Shown piece by piece: positions 7,978-16,309 of a stretch of 64,000 nt of DNA. The notes under the pieces were generated by a model, which was given only the letters and a program-made list of their open reading frames with translations, searched no databases and had not been told where the DNA came from. The position numbers and the translations under genes were made by a program. Positions within the stretch are counted from its first letter, which is position 1. Each line of letters starts with the position of its first letter. The stretch comes from a virus. Location: positions 1-64,000 of the IMG/VR virus record IMGVR_UViG_3300020173_000943; one strand, written 5' to 3'.

Positions 7978-8367
7978 ATGAACTGGAAAGAAACCTATAC
8001 CAAGGTGTTCTTAAAACAAGCCAACATTAGTATTAATGATAGTACGTTAAAAGAATATATGCCTTTATGGTGGCAAAACACTAGAGCAGTTGGCGGGTTA
8101 CGTCTAACTGACGAAGGCATGATGTTTATTACAGACCAATTAGAATTAGTTACTTACGAAATACCATTTCCTCCCGAATTTAAAATAACTACCCAAATTA
8201 TACTGTTCTTAGATAAGTTTATTGATTGTCCATACTATGTAACTAACAAGCATATTACAGTTACAAGTGAAAAAAAGAGCATGGAATTACATCTGTTTAG
8301 TGGAGATGTCCGTAAATATGGACTAGCTAAAGCCCTAAAACGGACAGATGAAGAACTAACCCCTTGA
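7978..8367 (+). CDS. Conserved phage hypothetical protein, 129 aa
   Basis: Carries a pattern I recall as shared among T4-like cyanophages: YMPLWWQNTR, GGLRLTDEGM, ITTQIILFLDKFIDCPYYV and LHLFSGDVRKYG. No enzyme motif is present. It starts one base after the previous stop, which points to coupling. Followed by 126 bases that hold a promoter and the leader of the MoxR gene. Confidence 0.7.
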   Translation: MNWKETYTKVFLKQANISINDSTLKEYMPLWWQNTRAVGGLRLTDEGMMFITDQLELVTYEIPFPPEFKITTQIILFLDKFIDCPYYVTNKHITVTSEKKSMELHLFSGDVRKYGLAKALKRTDEELTP

Positions 8368-8408
8368 TATTACTACATATTTTTTCTTAAAAAAACTGCG
8401 TTTTCTGG

Positions 8409-8437
8409 TTGACCTTTTGATAAAGAGGTGCTATTAT
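8409..8437 (+). promoter_or_regulatory. Sigma-70-type promoter before the MoxR gene
   Basis: TTGACC at 8409-8414 and TATTAT at 8432-8437 with a 17-base spacer; 10 of 12 bases match consensus. It lies in the gap before the ATPase gene, leaving a leader of about 50 bases that ends in AAAGAGG-type purines. Confidence 0.68.
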
Positions 8438-8493
8438 ATATACATACTAAGAAATTAAGTATGGCACTGAACAAACAGAAAGAGGAATACAAA

Positions 8494-9579
8494 ATGGAAA
8501 ACATTGCAATTAGAACAGTAAGTCCTAATAATGCAAAGAAGAGCATTGTTAGAGCATTTAAAAAGAAACGTCCTTTGTTTATCTGGGGAGCACCAGGTAT
8601 TGGTAAATCGGACATCGTTGGACAGGTTGCGTCAGAGATTGATGCACACATGATTGACATTCGTTTGTCACTATGGGATCCAACAGACATTAAAGGCATT
8701 CCGTATTATAGTTCAAACGATAATACAATGCAATGGGCACCGCCACAAGAATTGCCAACTCAAGAGTTTGCTAAGAAACATAAATTTATTGTATTGTTCT
8801 TAGACGAAATGAACTCTGCGGCACCGGCTGTACAGGCGGCGGCTTATCAATTAATTCTTAACCGTAAGGTTGGTACTTATGTACTACCTGATAACGTTCT
8901 TATTGTAGCGGCTGGTAACAGAGATGCTGATAAGGGTGTTACATACAGAATGCCAGCACCGTTAGCAAATAGATTTGTTCACTTAGAACTTAAAGTTGAT
9001 TTTGACGATTGGTTCCAGTGGGCAGTAAACAATGATATCCACCAAGATGTTGTTGGTTACTTAACATTTAGCAAGAAGGACTTGTATGACTTTGATCCAA
9101 AAAGTCCAAGTCGTTCGTTTGCTACACCTCGTTCTTGGTCATTTGTATCCGAACTACTAGAGGATGATGATGACGAGACAACCACTACTGATTTAGTTAG
9201 TGGTTCAGTTGGCGAAGGCCTGGCAGTAAAGTTCATGGCCCATCGTAAAGTTTCATCTAAGTTACCTAACCCGAGTGACGTACTCGCAGGTAAAGTAAAA
9301 ACATTAGATACACGAGAAATCAGTGCCATGTATTCCTTGACTGTATCTTTATGTTACGAACTTAAAGAAGCTAACGACAAAGGCAATAAGAAGTTTGACG
9401 AAATGGTCAATAATTTCTTAAGGTTCTCAATGGACAATTTTGATACTGAGCTAGTAGTTATGGGTATCAAATTAGGTCTAACACAATATCAACTTCCAAT
9501 CGATCCAGATGAAGTTGAGTGTTTTGATGAGTTCCATGAAAAGTACGGTAAGTACATTACTGCCGCACAGGCTAGTTAA
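8494..9579 (+). CDS. MoxR-family AAA+ ATPase
   Basis: MoxR ATPases act as chaperones, usually with a VWA-domain partner to insert metals or remodel complexes. Walker A is GAPGIGKSD (32-40), Walker B LFLDEMN (101-107), sensor 1 AAGN (139-142) and the arginine finger lies in PLANRF (Arg160). 361 aa from MENIAIR; two upstream in-frame ATGs (8428, 8461) lie in or just after the promoter and are poor starts. The VWA partner is the next gene, across a terminator and promoter. Fold certain; client unknown. Confidence 0.88.
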   Translation: MENIAIRTVSPNNAKKSIVRAFKKKRPLFIWGAPGIGKSDIVGQVASEIDAHMIDIRLSLWDPTDIKGIPYYSSNDNTMQWAPPQELPTQEFAKKHKFIVLFLDEMNSAAPAVQAAAYQLILNRKVGTYVLPDNVLIVAAGNRDADKGVTYRMPAPLANRFVHLELKVDFDDWFQWAVNNDIHQDVVGYLTFSKKDLYDFDPKSPSRSFATPRSWSFVSELLEDDDDETTTTDLVSGSVGEGLAVKFMAHRKVSSKLPNPSDVLAGKVKTLDTREISAMYSLTVSLCYELKEANDKGNKKFDEMVNNFLRFSMDNFDTELVVMGIKLGLTQYQLPIDPDEVECFDEFHEKYGKYITAAQAS

Positions 9580-9584
9580 CTGAT

Positions 9585-9620
9585 AAGGGTAGGATATCTT
9601 TTGGTATTCTACCCTTTTTA
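9585..9620 (+). terminator. Strong rho-independent terminator
   Basis: Bases 9585-9596 pair with 9605-9616: twelve pairs including one G-U, with a GGGTAG/CTACCC core and an 8-base loop, followed by a T-rich tail. It starts 6 bases after the MoxR stop and ends just before the next promoter, so it separates two units that act together. Confidence 0.9.
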
Positions 9621-9625
9621 TTTGG

Positions 9626-9654
9626 TTGACAAACTCAATTAAATAGTGTATACT
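9626..9654 (+). promoter_or_regulatory. Consensus sigma-70-type promoter for the VWA gene
   Basis: TTGACA at 9626-9631, 17-base spacer, TATACT at 9649-9654 (11 of 12 bases match consensus). Located directly after the terminator and about 30 bases before the start codon, with AAGGA at the right place. Confidence 0.85.
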
Positions 9655-9682
9655 GTAAGTATAAACAATAAGGAATAGGCAC

Positions 9683-10951
9683 ATGGCAACAGACGTATTA
9701 GAATTAGAAACAGAAACTCCAGAAATAGAAATAACTGACGAACTTCGTGCAGAAGTTTTGGACAGAATTATTGTAGCTAGAGTTGGCTTGTTACTACGTC
9801 ACCCATTTTTTGGTAATATGGCTACAAGGCTTATTATTAAAGAAGCAAGTGATTGGTGTCCAACTGCGGCCACAGATGGTAGACACCTATTTTATAGTGT
9901 TCCGTTCTTTGCTAAGATGTCTAATAAAGAAATAGAATTTGTAATTGCACATGAAATACTTCATTGTGTATTTGATCACATGACACGTAGAGAAGATAGA
10001 GATCCGCAAATACATAATATTGCGGCAGACTATATTGTAAACAATACACTAGTACGTGATCGTATTGGAGATAAGCCTAAAGACATTCCAATTTTCCAAG
10101 ACTTTAAATATGATGGTTGGTCTTCAGAGGCTGTATATGATGACATCTTTGAAAAGTATGATCAAGAAGAATTAGATCAATTAGGTAAGTTACTTGACGA
10201 ACACGTTGATTGGGAGAAAGGTAATACCCCAGGACAACCTAAAACAGGTAAAGGTAAAAGTAAAAGCAATAAGCCTAGTTACTCAAAAGAAGAACTTGCT
10301 AAAATACGTGATGAAATTAAAGAGAACATGATGTCTGCGGCACAGGCGGCAGGTGCTGGTAATGTTCCTAAAGAAGTAGAACGTATGATTAAGGATCTTA
10401 CTGAGCCTAAAATGTCTTGGAGAGAGTTACTTAGACAACAGATTGAAAGTACTATCCGTAATGATTTTACTTTTGCTCGTCCTTCACGTAAAGGTTGGCA
10501 TACTGGTGCAATACTTCCAGGTATGAACTTCCAAGATACTGTTGATCTTTGTATTGCTATTGACATGTCAGGTTCAATTGGTGACGATCAAGCAACTGAC
10601 TTCTTAAGCGAAGTACAAGGTATTATGGATGAGTATCAAGACTATAAAATTAAACTATGGTGCTTTGATACAGCCGTATATGGTGAAGAAGACTTTAGTG
10701 CAGATTCGCCTAGTAACTTACGTGAATATAAAGTTATTGGTGGCGGCGGTACTGACTTTAATGCTAACTGGGAATACATGAAAGAAAATGATATTGTTCC
10801 TAAGAAGTTCATTATGTTCACTGATGGTTATCCTTGGGATAGCTGGGGTGATGAAGATTATTGTGATACTATCTTTATTGTACATAGCTATCATGATAAG
10901 AATATGCAGGCGCCATTTGGTGTTACTGCACATTACGAAAAAGGAAAATAG
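9683..10951 (+). CDS. VWA-like metallopeptidase-domain protein (MoxR partner)
   Basis: Two-part protein of 422 aa. The N-terminal half has a zincin motif HEILH (90-94) preceded by a hydrophobic helix, as in the putative metallopeptidase domain of DUF2201-type proteins. The C-terminal half is a VWA-like domain with the MIDAS motif D-x-S-x-S (Asp294, Ser296, Ser298), a GGGGTD segment and FTDGYP. The linker (180-205) is Lys/Ser/Pro rich. Such proteins pair with MoxR ATPases. Whether the peptidase site is active is not known. Own promoter and terminator-isolated from the ATPase gene. Confidence 0.86.
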   Translation: MATDVLELETETPEIEITDELRAEVLDRIIVARVGLLLRHPFFGNMATRLIIKEASDWCPTAATDGRHLFYSVPFFAKMSNKEIEFVIAHEILHCVFDHMTRREDRDPQIHNIAADYIVNNTLVRDRIGDKPKDIPIFQDFKYDGWSSEAVYDDIFEKYDQEELDQLGKLLDEHVDWEKGNTPGQPKTGKGKSKSNKPSYSKEELAKIRDEIKENMMSAAQAAGAGNVPKEVERMIKDLTEPKMSWRELLRQQIESTIRNDFTFARPSRKGWHTGAILPGMNFQDTVDLCIAIDMSGSIGDDQATDFLSEVQGIMDEYQDYKIKLWCFDTAVYGEEDFSADSPSNLREYKVIGGGGTDFNANWEYMKENDIVPKKFIMFTDGYPWDSWGDEDYCDTIFIVHSYHDKNMQAPFGVTAHYEKGK

Positions 10952-11241
10952 TGCTGGATAAGAAAAATACACCCAACGCCTTAGACTTTTTTGATGTTCG
11001 AGAAACAAAATCAGCACCAAAGCATTTTGAGTTTTGTAATCTAACACCAAAATATAATATGGAAGATTCAATCCGTAAATGGATTAAGACCAATCTAAAA
11101 GGCCGATTTTATATTGGAAAAACTATAGTGCTATCTGATAATCCAGATAGTGCATATAATCGGTGTATAAGAATTGGATTTGAACAACATCGAGAGTTAA
11201 GTTATTTCATGTTGGCTTGTCCACATTTAAAGTACAACTAA
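10951..11241 (+). CDS. Conserved phage hypothetical protein, 96 aa
   Basis: Begins with GTG whose first base is the last base of the VWA stop; AAGGA lies 5 bases upstream. Contains HFEFCNLTPKYNM, a helix, then FYIGKTIVL and a C-terminal YFMLACPHLKYN. No motif recognised. Placement suggests it is co-expressed with the VWA protein. Confidence 0.65.
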   Translation: MLDKKNTPNALDFFDVRETKSAPKHFEFCNLTPKYNMEDSIRKWIKTNLKGRFYIGKTIVLSDNPDSAYNRCIRIGFEQHRELSYFMLACPHLKYN

Positions 11242-11311
11242 GTATCAACAAGTAAATAATAATAGCATATAGATTAATATGCTTGTTATGATCAAAACAA
11301 GGAGAATATAA

Positions 11312-11665
11312 ATGTCAAATGATACAACAAAAGTTGCATCAACCCCTACAGTAGGAAAAGATGGCGCAGGCCAAGCACCTATGCCACAGGGTGGTGCACC
11401 AACAGGAGCTCAGGCCGCGGCAGAATTAACTGTACAGGACCTAGGCGTTTTAAAAACTATTATCGAAGTTGCACAAAGTCGTGGAGCATTTAAAGCTAAC
11501 GAACTAGAAGCAGTTGGAAAAACATTTAATAAATTAGATGTATTCCTAACAACGGTACAAAATCAACAAGTAGCCGAATCGGCTAATGCACCTACTATGC
11601 CTGCAACACCAGCAAAAGATACACCAGTATCACCAGCTGATGCAAGTGCAGTATTAGGAGCCTAA
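11312..11665 (+). CDS. Conserved phage protein with disordered ends, 117 aa
   Basis: The first 35 and last 35 residues are rich in Pro, Ala, Gly, Thr and Gln and probably unstructured; the middle (LTVQDLGVLKTIIEV, GAFKANELEAVGKTFNKLDVFL) is a helical hairpin type I recall from T4-like marine phages. GGAG lies 9 bases before the ATG. Upstream is a 70-base gap with a 7-bp AT-rich inverted repeat (11264-11283). Possibly virion-linked; function unknown. Confidence 0.68.
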   Translation: MSNDTTKVASTPTVGKDGAGQAPMPQGGAPTGAQAAAELTVQDLGVLKTIIEVAQSRGAFKANELEAVGKTFNKLDVFLTTVQNQQVAESANAPTMPATPAKDTPVSPADASAVLGA

Positions 11666-11676
11666 GGAGAAATAAT

Positions 11677-12270
11677 ATGGCGTTAAAACACATTGGAAGA
11701 ATTGAAAAGACAGGACGTAAAGTTGCTGTTGCATTCAGAACATTACCAAACGATGCAGAACATTGTTTAGTAGTACAAACAGAAAACTTAAAAGATCAAG
11801 ACCACGATGTCTTAATGAATCTTATTGAAAGTAATACAGGTCAAGTAGCTGAAGAATTAGCTGATGCTATGCAAAGAACACAACTACAAGATGGTAGCAC
11901 TATGTTACCAGCTTTTCATAGTAAAGGTAAGTTGACAAAAATCGCAACTAAAGACATTACTATGACTCCTGATAACTCAACTAACATTAATCTAGCAGAA
12001 TTAAATAAAATTATTGCAGAGCAAAAAGGTGTTAGTATTTCAGACCTAGCAGTAGGTGGAAGTTCAGTTACAGAAGTTGCTAGTGCGTCAAAAATTGCAG
12101 AGCCTACAGCGCCAACAGTAGCACCAGGAGATGCTCCACTTTCGGACGCTGACCTAGCTAAAAATCTAAGAGCAGATGCCGATAGACTGTTTAAAGAAGC
12201 TACAGACCTACGTAAACAAGCAGACGAACTAGCACCAGCAAAGAAGGCGGCTGGTCGTGGCAAATCGTAA
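11677..12270 (+). CDS. Conserved phage hypothetical protein, 197 aa
   Basis: Opens MALKHIGRIEKTGRKVAVAFRTLP, a beta-type start with DAEHCLVVQTENL, followed by a helical block (LIESNTGQVAEELADAMQ). The second half is Ala/Pro/Thr rich with a long charged helix (LRADADRLFKEATDLRKQADEL) and a basic tail KKAAGRGKS. Known to me only as an uncharacterised family of T4-like marine phages. Ribosome site AAGGAG. The next gene starts inside its end. Confidence 0.68.
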   Translation: MALKHIGRIEKTGRKVAVAFRTLPNDAEHCLVVQTENLKDQDHDVLMNLIESNTGQVAEELADAMQRTQLQDGSTMLPAFHSKGKLTKIATKDITMTPDNSTNINLAELNKIIAEQKGVSISDLAVGGSSVTEVASASKIAEPTAPTVAPGDAPLSDADLAKNLRADADRLFKEATDLRKQADELAPAKKAAGRGKS

Positions 12271-12577
12271 GAAAAAACGATTACCACAAGATATAATAGC
12301 TAAATGGCCTGAGGTATTTAAGGACATTGATATCGATGCCATACCTTTGGAATATGTAGAAAGTATAACAGTATTTTTCCACAACGGTAAGAAGTGGGAG
12401 ATTGAAATTAAAGATAAGTCAAAATTAGACCCCCTTAAAGAGGTCGAAAATGCACTTAACGAGATGTTTACTAACTACAATACTGCTATTAAAAATGTCG
12501 ATTTCCGTGTAGATTCGGAACGTGTTAAGACTGATGTACAAAAGCGTACTAAACAGTTCTTAAAAAAGCAGAAGTAA
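12257..12577 (+). CDS. Conserved phage hypothetical protein, 106 aa
   Basis: Starts at a GTG inside the end of the previous gene (14-base overlap). The block LPQDIIAKWPEVFKDIDIDAIP followed by VESITVFFHNGKKWEIEI is characteristic of a small protein family in T4-like cyanophages. Very basic at both ends, which could allow nucleic-acid or virion binding, but that is a guess. Confidence 0.68.
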   Translation: MANRKKKRLPQDIIAKWPEVFKDIDIDAIPLEYVESITVFFHNGKKWEIEIKDKSKLDPLKEVENALNEMFTNYNTAIKNVDFRVDSERVKTDVQKRTKQFLKKQK

Positions 12578-12591
12578 ATTTTAGGTATTGG

Positions 12592-12599
12592 CATAAATA
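12592..12599 (+). promoter_or_regulatory. T4-type late promoter motif before a tail-fibre gene
   Basis: CATAAATA lies 28 bases before the fibre gene ATG in a 50-base gap, with AGGAG as ribosome site. It fits NATAAATA, and its position ahead of a structural gene is what a late promoter should have. Confidence 0.72.
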
Positions 12600-12627
12600 C
12601 ATGTATAAGATACTAGGAGTGCTATAA

Positions 12628-14001
12628 ATGGCTTTAAGATTACGAAGAGGAACAGATGCCCAGAGGGCTTTAATTACTCCGTTAGACGGAGAGTTGATCT
12701 ATACTACAGACACTAAAAAGCTGTATGTAGGAGATGGAACTACCGCAGGCGGGTTAGCAGTTGACACAGCTGGTACGTTCCTTGGTGCAGACTTAGACCT
12801 AAATAACTACAATTTAACAGGTACAGGTAATGTAAACGTAACAGGAAACATTACTGCAACCGGTAATATCACTGCTGACGGAAATTTAACGTTAGGTGGT
12901 AATTTACAAATTGGTGATTCTAATACTGATACAGTTAATTTATCAGCTAAAATCGAATCAGATATTATTCCAGATGTTGACGGTGCTAGAAGTTTAGGTT
13001 CATCTAGTAACAAGTTTGCAACAGCACACCTTAACACTCTTAATGTAACAGACCAAATTGATGCACTTTCTATTAATGCAAATGTAATTGGTAACGACAG
13101 TACAGTATTACTTAATGTTGCAACAGGTGCAGTTAATGTAACAGGCGAATTAACAGGTACAGTCAAAGCCAACGATGCAACAACATTTTACAATCCAGCA
13201 CTTAAATCAATTGCGGCAAGTTCAGCTATCTTTTCAGCTACTGTAACTGCTCCAACTTTTAGTGGAACACTTGCAGGTGACGTAACAGGTTCAGTTTTTG
13301 CTGATGATAGTGGCGTACTAGTTGATGGTGTTAACAACACAGTTGTTATTGATAACGGTTCAATTTATGCACAAGGTAAAGTACTAAGAGTTAGAAACGC
13401 AGAAACAATTAAGATTGGTGACGTAACAGATGTATATAGTACTGGTTTAGAAATTACTAACGTAGACGGTTCACCGCCAATTGACATGGTCAGTTTAGCA
13501 CAGAGCAGTTTTGGTGGTATTTCTAAAATGGCATTTACTGGTCGTCATGGCGATATAGTAACTCCGGTACAAGGTACTGCTGGTGATTACCTAGGTGCTA
13601 TTGACGCTAGAAGTTATGATGCTACTACTGATACATTAGTTCCATCAAGTGTAATTGCATTCCAAATTGATCCTAACACTACAGTATCAAACGATATAGC
13701 AAAAGGTTCAATTAGAATTATTAACAACAATGGTTCTGCAAGTAGTCCAGAGTTAAAAACAATGTCAATCATGTCAAATGGTTGGGTTGCTATTAACAAC
13801 ACTCTTGCATTTACACCATTGGCTACATTAGACATTAACGGTTTTGCAAAATTGGCGGCTTCGTCAGCAGAACCTAACACTCCAACACTAGGTATGATTG
13901 CTGTCGCTGACAGAACTACTTGGGATCCAGTTGGGGTTGGTTCAGGAAACGCTTATCCAGTATTTTACGATGGCGCGGCTTGGATCAAAATGATTGCTTA
14001 A
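12628..14001 (+). CDS. Tail-fibre-like structural protein
   Basis: The N-terminus (LRLRRGTDAQRALITP, LDGELIYTTDTKKLYVGDG) is the usual attachment domain of marine T4-like phage fibres and hyaluronidase-type proteins. Residues 55-110 form short hydrophobic repeats of the kind NVTGNITATGNIT, typical of trimeric beta-helical shafts, and the C-terminus ends in YPVFYDGAAWIKMIA, a tip closing motif of such fibres. 457 aa. Driven by the late promoter just upstream. It is the last clear virion gene before the accessory island. Confidence 0.82.
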   Translation: MALRLRRGTDAQRALITPLDGELIYTTDTKKLYVGDGTTAGGLAVDTAGTFLGADLDLNNYNLTGTGNVNVTGNITATGNITADGNLTLGGNLQIGDSNTDTVNLSAKIESDIIPDVDGARSLGSSSNKFATAHLNTLNVTDQIDALSINANVIGNDSTVLLNVATGAVNVTGELTGTVKANDATTFYNPALKSIAASSAIFSATVTAPTFSGTLAGDVTGSVFADDSGVLVDGVNNTVVIDNGSIYAQGKVLRVRNAETIKIGDVTDVYSTGLEITNVDGSPPIDMVSLAQSSFGGISKMAFTGRHGDIVTPVQGTAGDYLGAIDARSYDATTDTLVPSSVIAFQIDPNTTVSNDIAKGSIRIINNNGSASSPELKTMSIMSNGWVAINNTLAFTPLATLDINGFAKLAASSAEPNTPTLGMIAVADRTTWDPVGVGSGNAYPVFYDGAAWIKMIA

Positions 14002-14045
14002 TTCACATCCAATAATTCCAAAATAGTTTTCAAATAAGTAAGTAT

Positions 14046-14714
14046 ATGCTTACTCTATTCACATCAGGTAGTACAGATGAACCAAAACGTGTAACACACT
14101 CTTGGGAATATATTAACCAATCTGCAAAACTTTCAGCAAAAGAAATTGGACTAACTAAAGACGATATTGTATTGGATGTCTTTCCAGCAAACACTATAGC
14201 ACACTATACTATAACAGCTCTTCCTGCTTATATAAGCGGCGCACAGCTAGTTAGTGCTAACTTTAATGCACTTACCTACCCTACGTTGTTTAGTAGCGTT
14301 AAACCGACGTATATAGCGTTAATTCCACGCCATTTAGAGTTGTTACAAAAGACAAAAGGCTTTAAAGACTTAGACATGAGTTGTGTACGTTATATGGTTA
14401 CTGGTAGTAGTAAAATTGAGCAATCATTTATTGATGCATTCAAAGAGCGTGGAGTACAGACTGTTGCTAATTGGTACGGCATGACAGAGTATGCTCCGCC
14501 GGTAATGATTGGATACGATTCACCTAGTTTTGATTTTAACACTATAGATGAAAAAAGAACACATGTGATGTTTAATCCAATTACTGCTACATCTAAGTTA
14601 GCCCATTGTATTATTAATGGTAAAAGTACAGGCGATATATTTGACATGAATACTAAAACATTTTCACACAGGATGAATATAGCTAATGGTAAAACTTGGA
14701 AAAATGAATTTTAG
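14046..14714 (+). CDS. Minimal AMP-forming ligase core (ANL superfamily), lid missing
   Basis: ANL enzymes activate a carboxylate with ATP as an acyl-adenylate. Residues 6-14, TSGSTDEPK, are the Ser/Thr-rich P-loop; Tyr144 to Glu148 (YGMTE) match motif A5; STGD (194-197) matches A7. The 222-aa protein starts right at the P-loop and stops near the hinge, so the usual 150 N-terminal residues and the whole C-terminal lid are absent. It could adenylate a substrate for another enzyme or be a binding remnant. It overlaps the next gene by 11 bases. Confidence 0.8.
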   Translation: MLTLFTSGSTDEPKRVTHSWEYINQSAKLSAKEIGLTKDDIVLDVFPANTIAHYTITALPAYISGAQLVSANFNALTYPTLFSSVKPTYIALIPRHLELLQKTKGFKDLDMSCVRYMVTGSSKIEQSFIDAFKERGVQTVANWYGMTEYAPPVMIGYDSPSFDFNTIDEKRTHVMFNPITATSKLAHCIINGKSTGDIFDMNTKTFSHRMNIANGKTWKNEF

Positions 14715-15264
14715 GTTTGCTACTAAAGACGATGAATCGTTAGTAGAGAAATTTTGCAAATCACAAAACTTCAGCAATAACACATCTCTTAAAAAAATGA
14801 AATGGGAATGGGTACTAGAAGAAGGTGCTTGGACTGTTGCTACACACAAAGATAAAATTGTTAGTATTGCTGGCATACATAAACTACCCGAAGTTAGTCC
14901 AGATGCATATAGATGTTTATTCCGTGGTGCCCAATTACCTGGTTATACATTAGGCACTGGTAGAGATATTTTTAAGACTGGAATACAACTAAGTCAGTTA
15001 TTAAATTTGCAAATCAATTGGGCATTAGAACAAAGTCTCAATGCAGAACTTTATATTAGTACAAACATAAATGATGATGGTGGTAAAAGTAAACGTATGA
15101 ATGATACTATGATGCCATTATTAGCAAGACGTGGTATATGGAAGTTAGAACAAAGTATGATGTTGTTTAATGTTCCACAGCGTCTGTGGCGTATTAATGT
15201 TCTAAAGTATATGGAAGAGCGTAACCTTTCGCTAGGCAACGATAACTGTACTCATCAAAAATAG
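14704..15264 (+). CDS. GNAT-like acyltransferase (tentative)
   Basis: 186 aa from MNFRFATKDDESLVEKF, an opening like that of many GNAT proteins. The middle has VATHKDKIVSIAGIHKLPE, the usual antiparallel strands, then a GYTLGTGRDIF segment where the acetyl-CoA loop would be, though the classic Q/R-x-x-G-x-G is not exact. I prefer 14704 to 14686 as the start because the latter deepens the overlap with the ligase gene. Its last 71 bases overlap the 3' end of the opposite-strand halogenase gene. Coupling to the ligase suggests joint work on an acyl group. Confidence 0.55.
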   Translation: MNFRFATKDDESLVEKFCKSQNFSNNTSLKKMKWEWVLEEGAWTVATHKDKIVSIAGIHKLPEVSPDAYRCLFRGAQLPGYTLGTGRDIFKTGIQLSQLLNLQINWALEQSLNAELYISTNINDDGGKSKRMNDTMMPLLARRGIWKLEQSMMLFNVPQRLWRINVLKYMEERNLSLGNDNCTHQK

Positions 15265-16309
15265 CAAACGGTGTCTTTTTAATCTTAATTTCTTTAACTT
15301 CGTTTTTCCAATATGGAGTATTTTTACTAGTTGCAGTATAGTGAAGTTCTAAAAACTTTTCAATATGCGTTACAACCTTTCTCCATTGTGCGTTATAGAT
15401 TTTTTGCTTGTTATAAAGTCTTACTAGCATTTCTACTTGGTATTGTATTAACCATATTGCTTGTGCTTCTAATGGTTCTAAAAATCCTGCACTTAAACCT
15501 ACATTTAGAATATTACCTTGATAAGGAGTATCACTATATTGTCCTGTCCACTCAATTACTCTTAACTTATCTAATTCTAGTTTATACGGACAAGTATCTA
15601 TGAACTCTTGTTTTGCATCTTCTATTGTTTGGTAGTCTTTATTAAATACATATCCATTACCTATTCTATTTTGTAAATAGATATTCCACATCCATCCTGC
15701 ACTCATAGCAGTAGTTTCTGTATAATACTTTAGTTCAGTATCATAACTAGGTGCTACTACTGCACAGTTATTTTTAAGACTAGATTTAATCATATTAGTT
15801 TCAGGAAATAGTTTATTAAATCCTGCACAATTAATAATTAAATCTGCGTCAATATCATCTATAGTGTCTAATGTTTTGTTTATTAGTTTAACGCCATTAG
15901 GTAATGCTACTTTATCTCTAAGCATTATTCCAAACTTGTTAGCATCAATATGATATGCGTGGCGCCATTTTTTATCTGGCATTTCATAATTTATCATCCA
16001 ACGCATTTGTTCGTCATGTTCTGATTCATTAAAACAAAAATGATGATACCAACTATCACCGTGCCAATTTTTGTGTTTAATTGTATACTTGCGTACAGCA
16101 TCACAATCATCAAACAGATCTTGTTCAGTTAATCCACACTCTTGAATAAAATCGTATATACTTGGAAGTGTGCTTTCGCCTACTCCAATGATAGGGATAT
16201 CTTGACTTTGAATAAGTGTAATGTCCCAATCGGTTTTTTTAGAAAGATAAGCGGCAGTCATCCATCCAGATGTACCACCGCCTACTATAACAATTTTTTG
16301 TTTAGACAT
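15194..16309 (-). CDS. Flavin-dependent halogenase-like protein (tryptophan halogenase family)
   Basis: The family adds Cl or Br to indoles and phenols using FADH2 and oxygen. Seen: FAD-binding GGGTSG (10-15), IGVGESTLP (41-49), a candidate catalytic lysine in IKHKNW (Lys78/Lys80), GWMWNI (205-210) which matches the W-x-W-x-I-P motif except that Pro is Tyr, and GFLEPLEA (275-282). At 371 aa it is about 150 residues shorter than PrnA or RebH, so the substrate site must differ. I start at 16309, overlapping the thioredoxin stop by 8 bases; 16354 would run far into it. Confidence 0.86.
   Translation of the reverse strand: MSKQKIVIVGGGTSGWMTAAYLSKKTDWDITLIQSQDIPIIGVGESTLPSIYDFIQECGLTEQDLFDDCDAVRKYTIKHKNWHGDSWYHHFCFNESEHDEQMRWMINYEMPDKKWRHAYHIDANKFGIMLRDKVALPNGVKLINKTLDTIDDIDADLIINCAGFNKLFPETNMIKSSLKNNCAVVAPSYDTELKYYTETTAMSAGWMWNIYLQNRIGNGYVFNKDYQTIEDAKQEFIDTCPYKLELDKLRVIEWTGQYSDTPYQGNILNVGLSAGFLEPLEAQAIWLIQYQVEMLVRLYNKQKIYNAQWRKVVTHIEKFLELHYTATSKNTPYWKNEVKEIKIKKTPFAIFDEYSYRCLAKGYALPYTLEH

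Noticed and set aside
8428-8493. Upstream in-frame extension of the MoxR gene
   Set aside because: The ATG at 8428 lies inside the promoter region and the leader peptide has no ATPase family match; the ATG at 8494 gives the usual start.
11247-11287. AT-rich inverted repeats before the gene at 11312 as a terminator
   Set aside because: The AGCATAT/ATATGCT stem is weak, shares bases with a second possible stem, and has no T-run.
11934-11962. TTGACA within the gene at 11677
   Set aside because: At 17 bases downstream the sequence is CATTAC, a poor -10, and no gene begins nearby.
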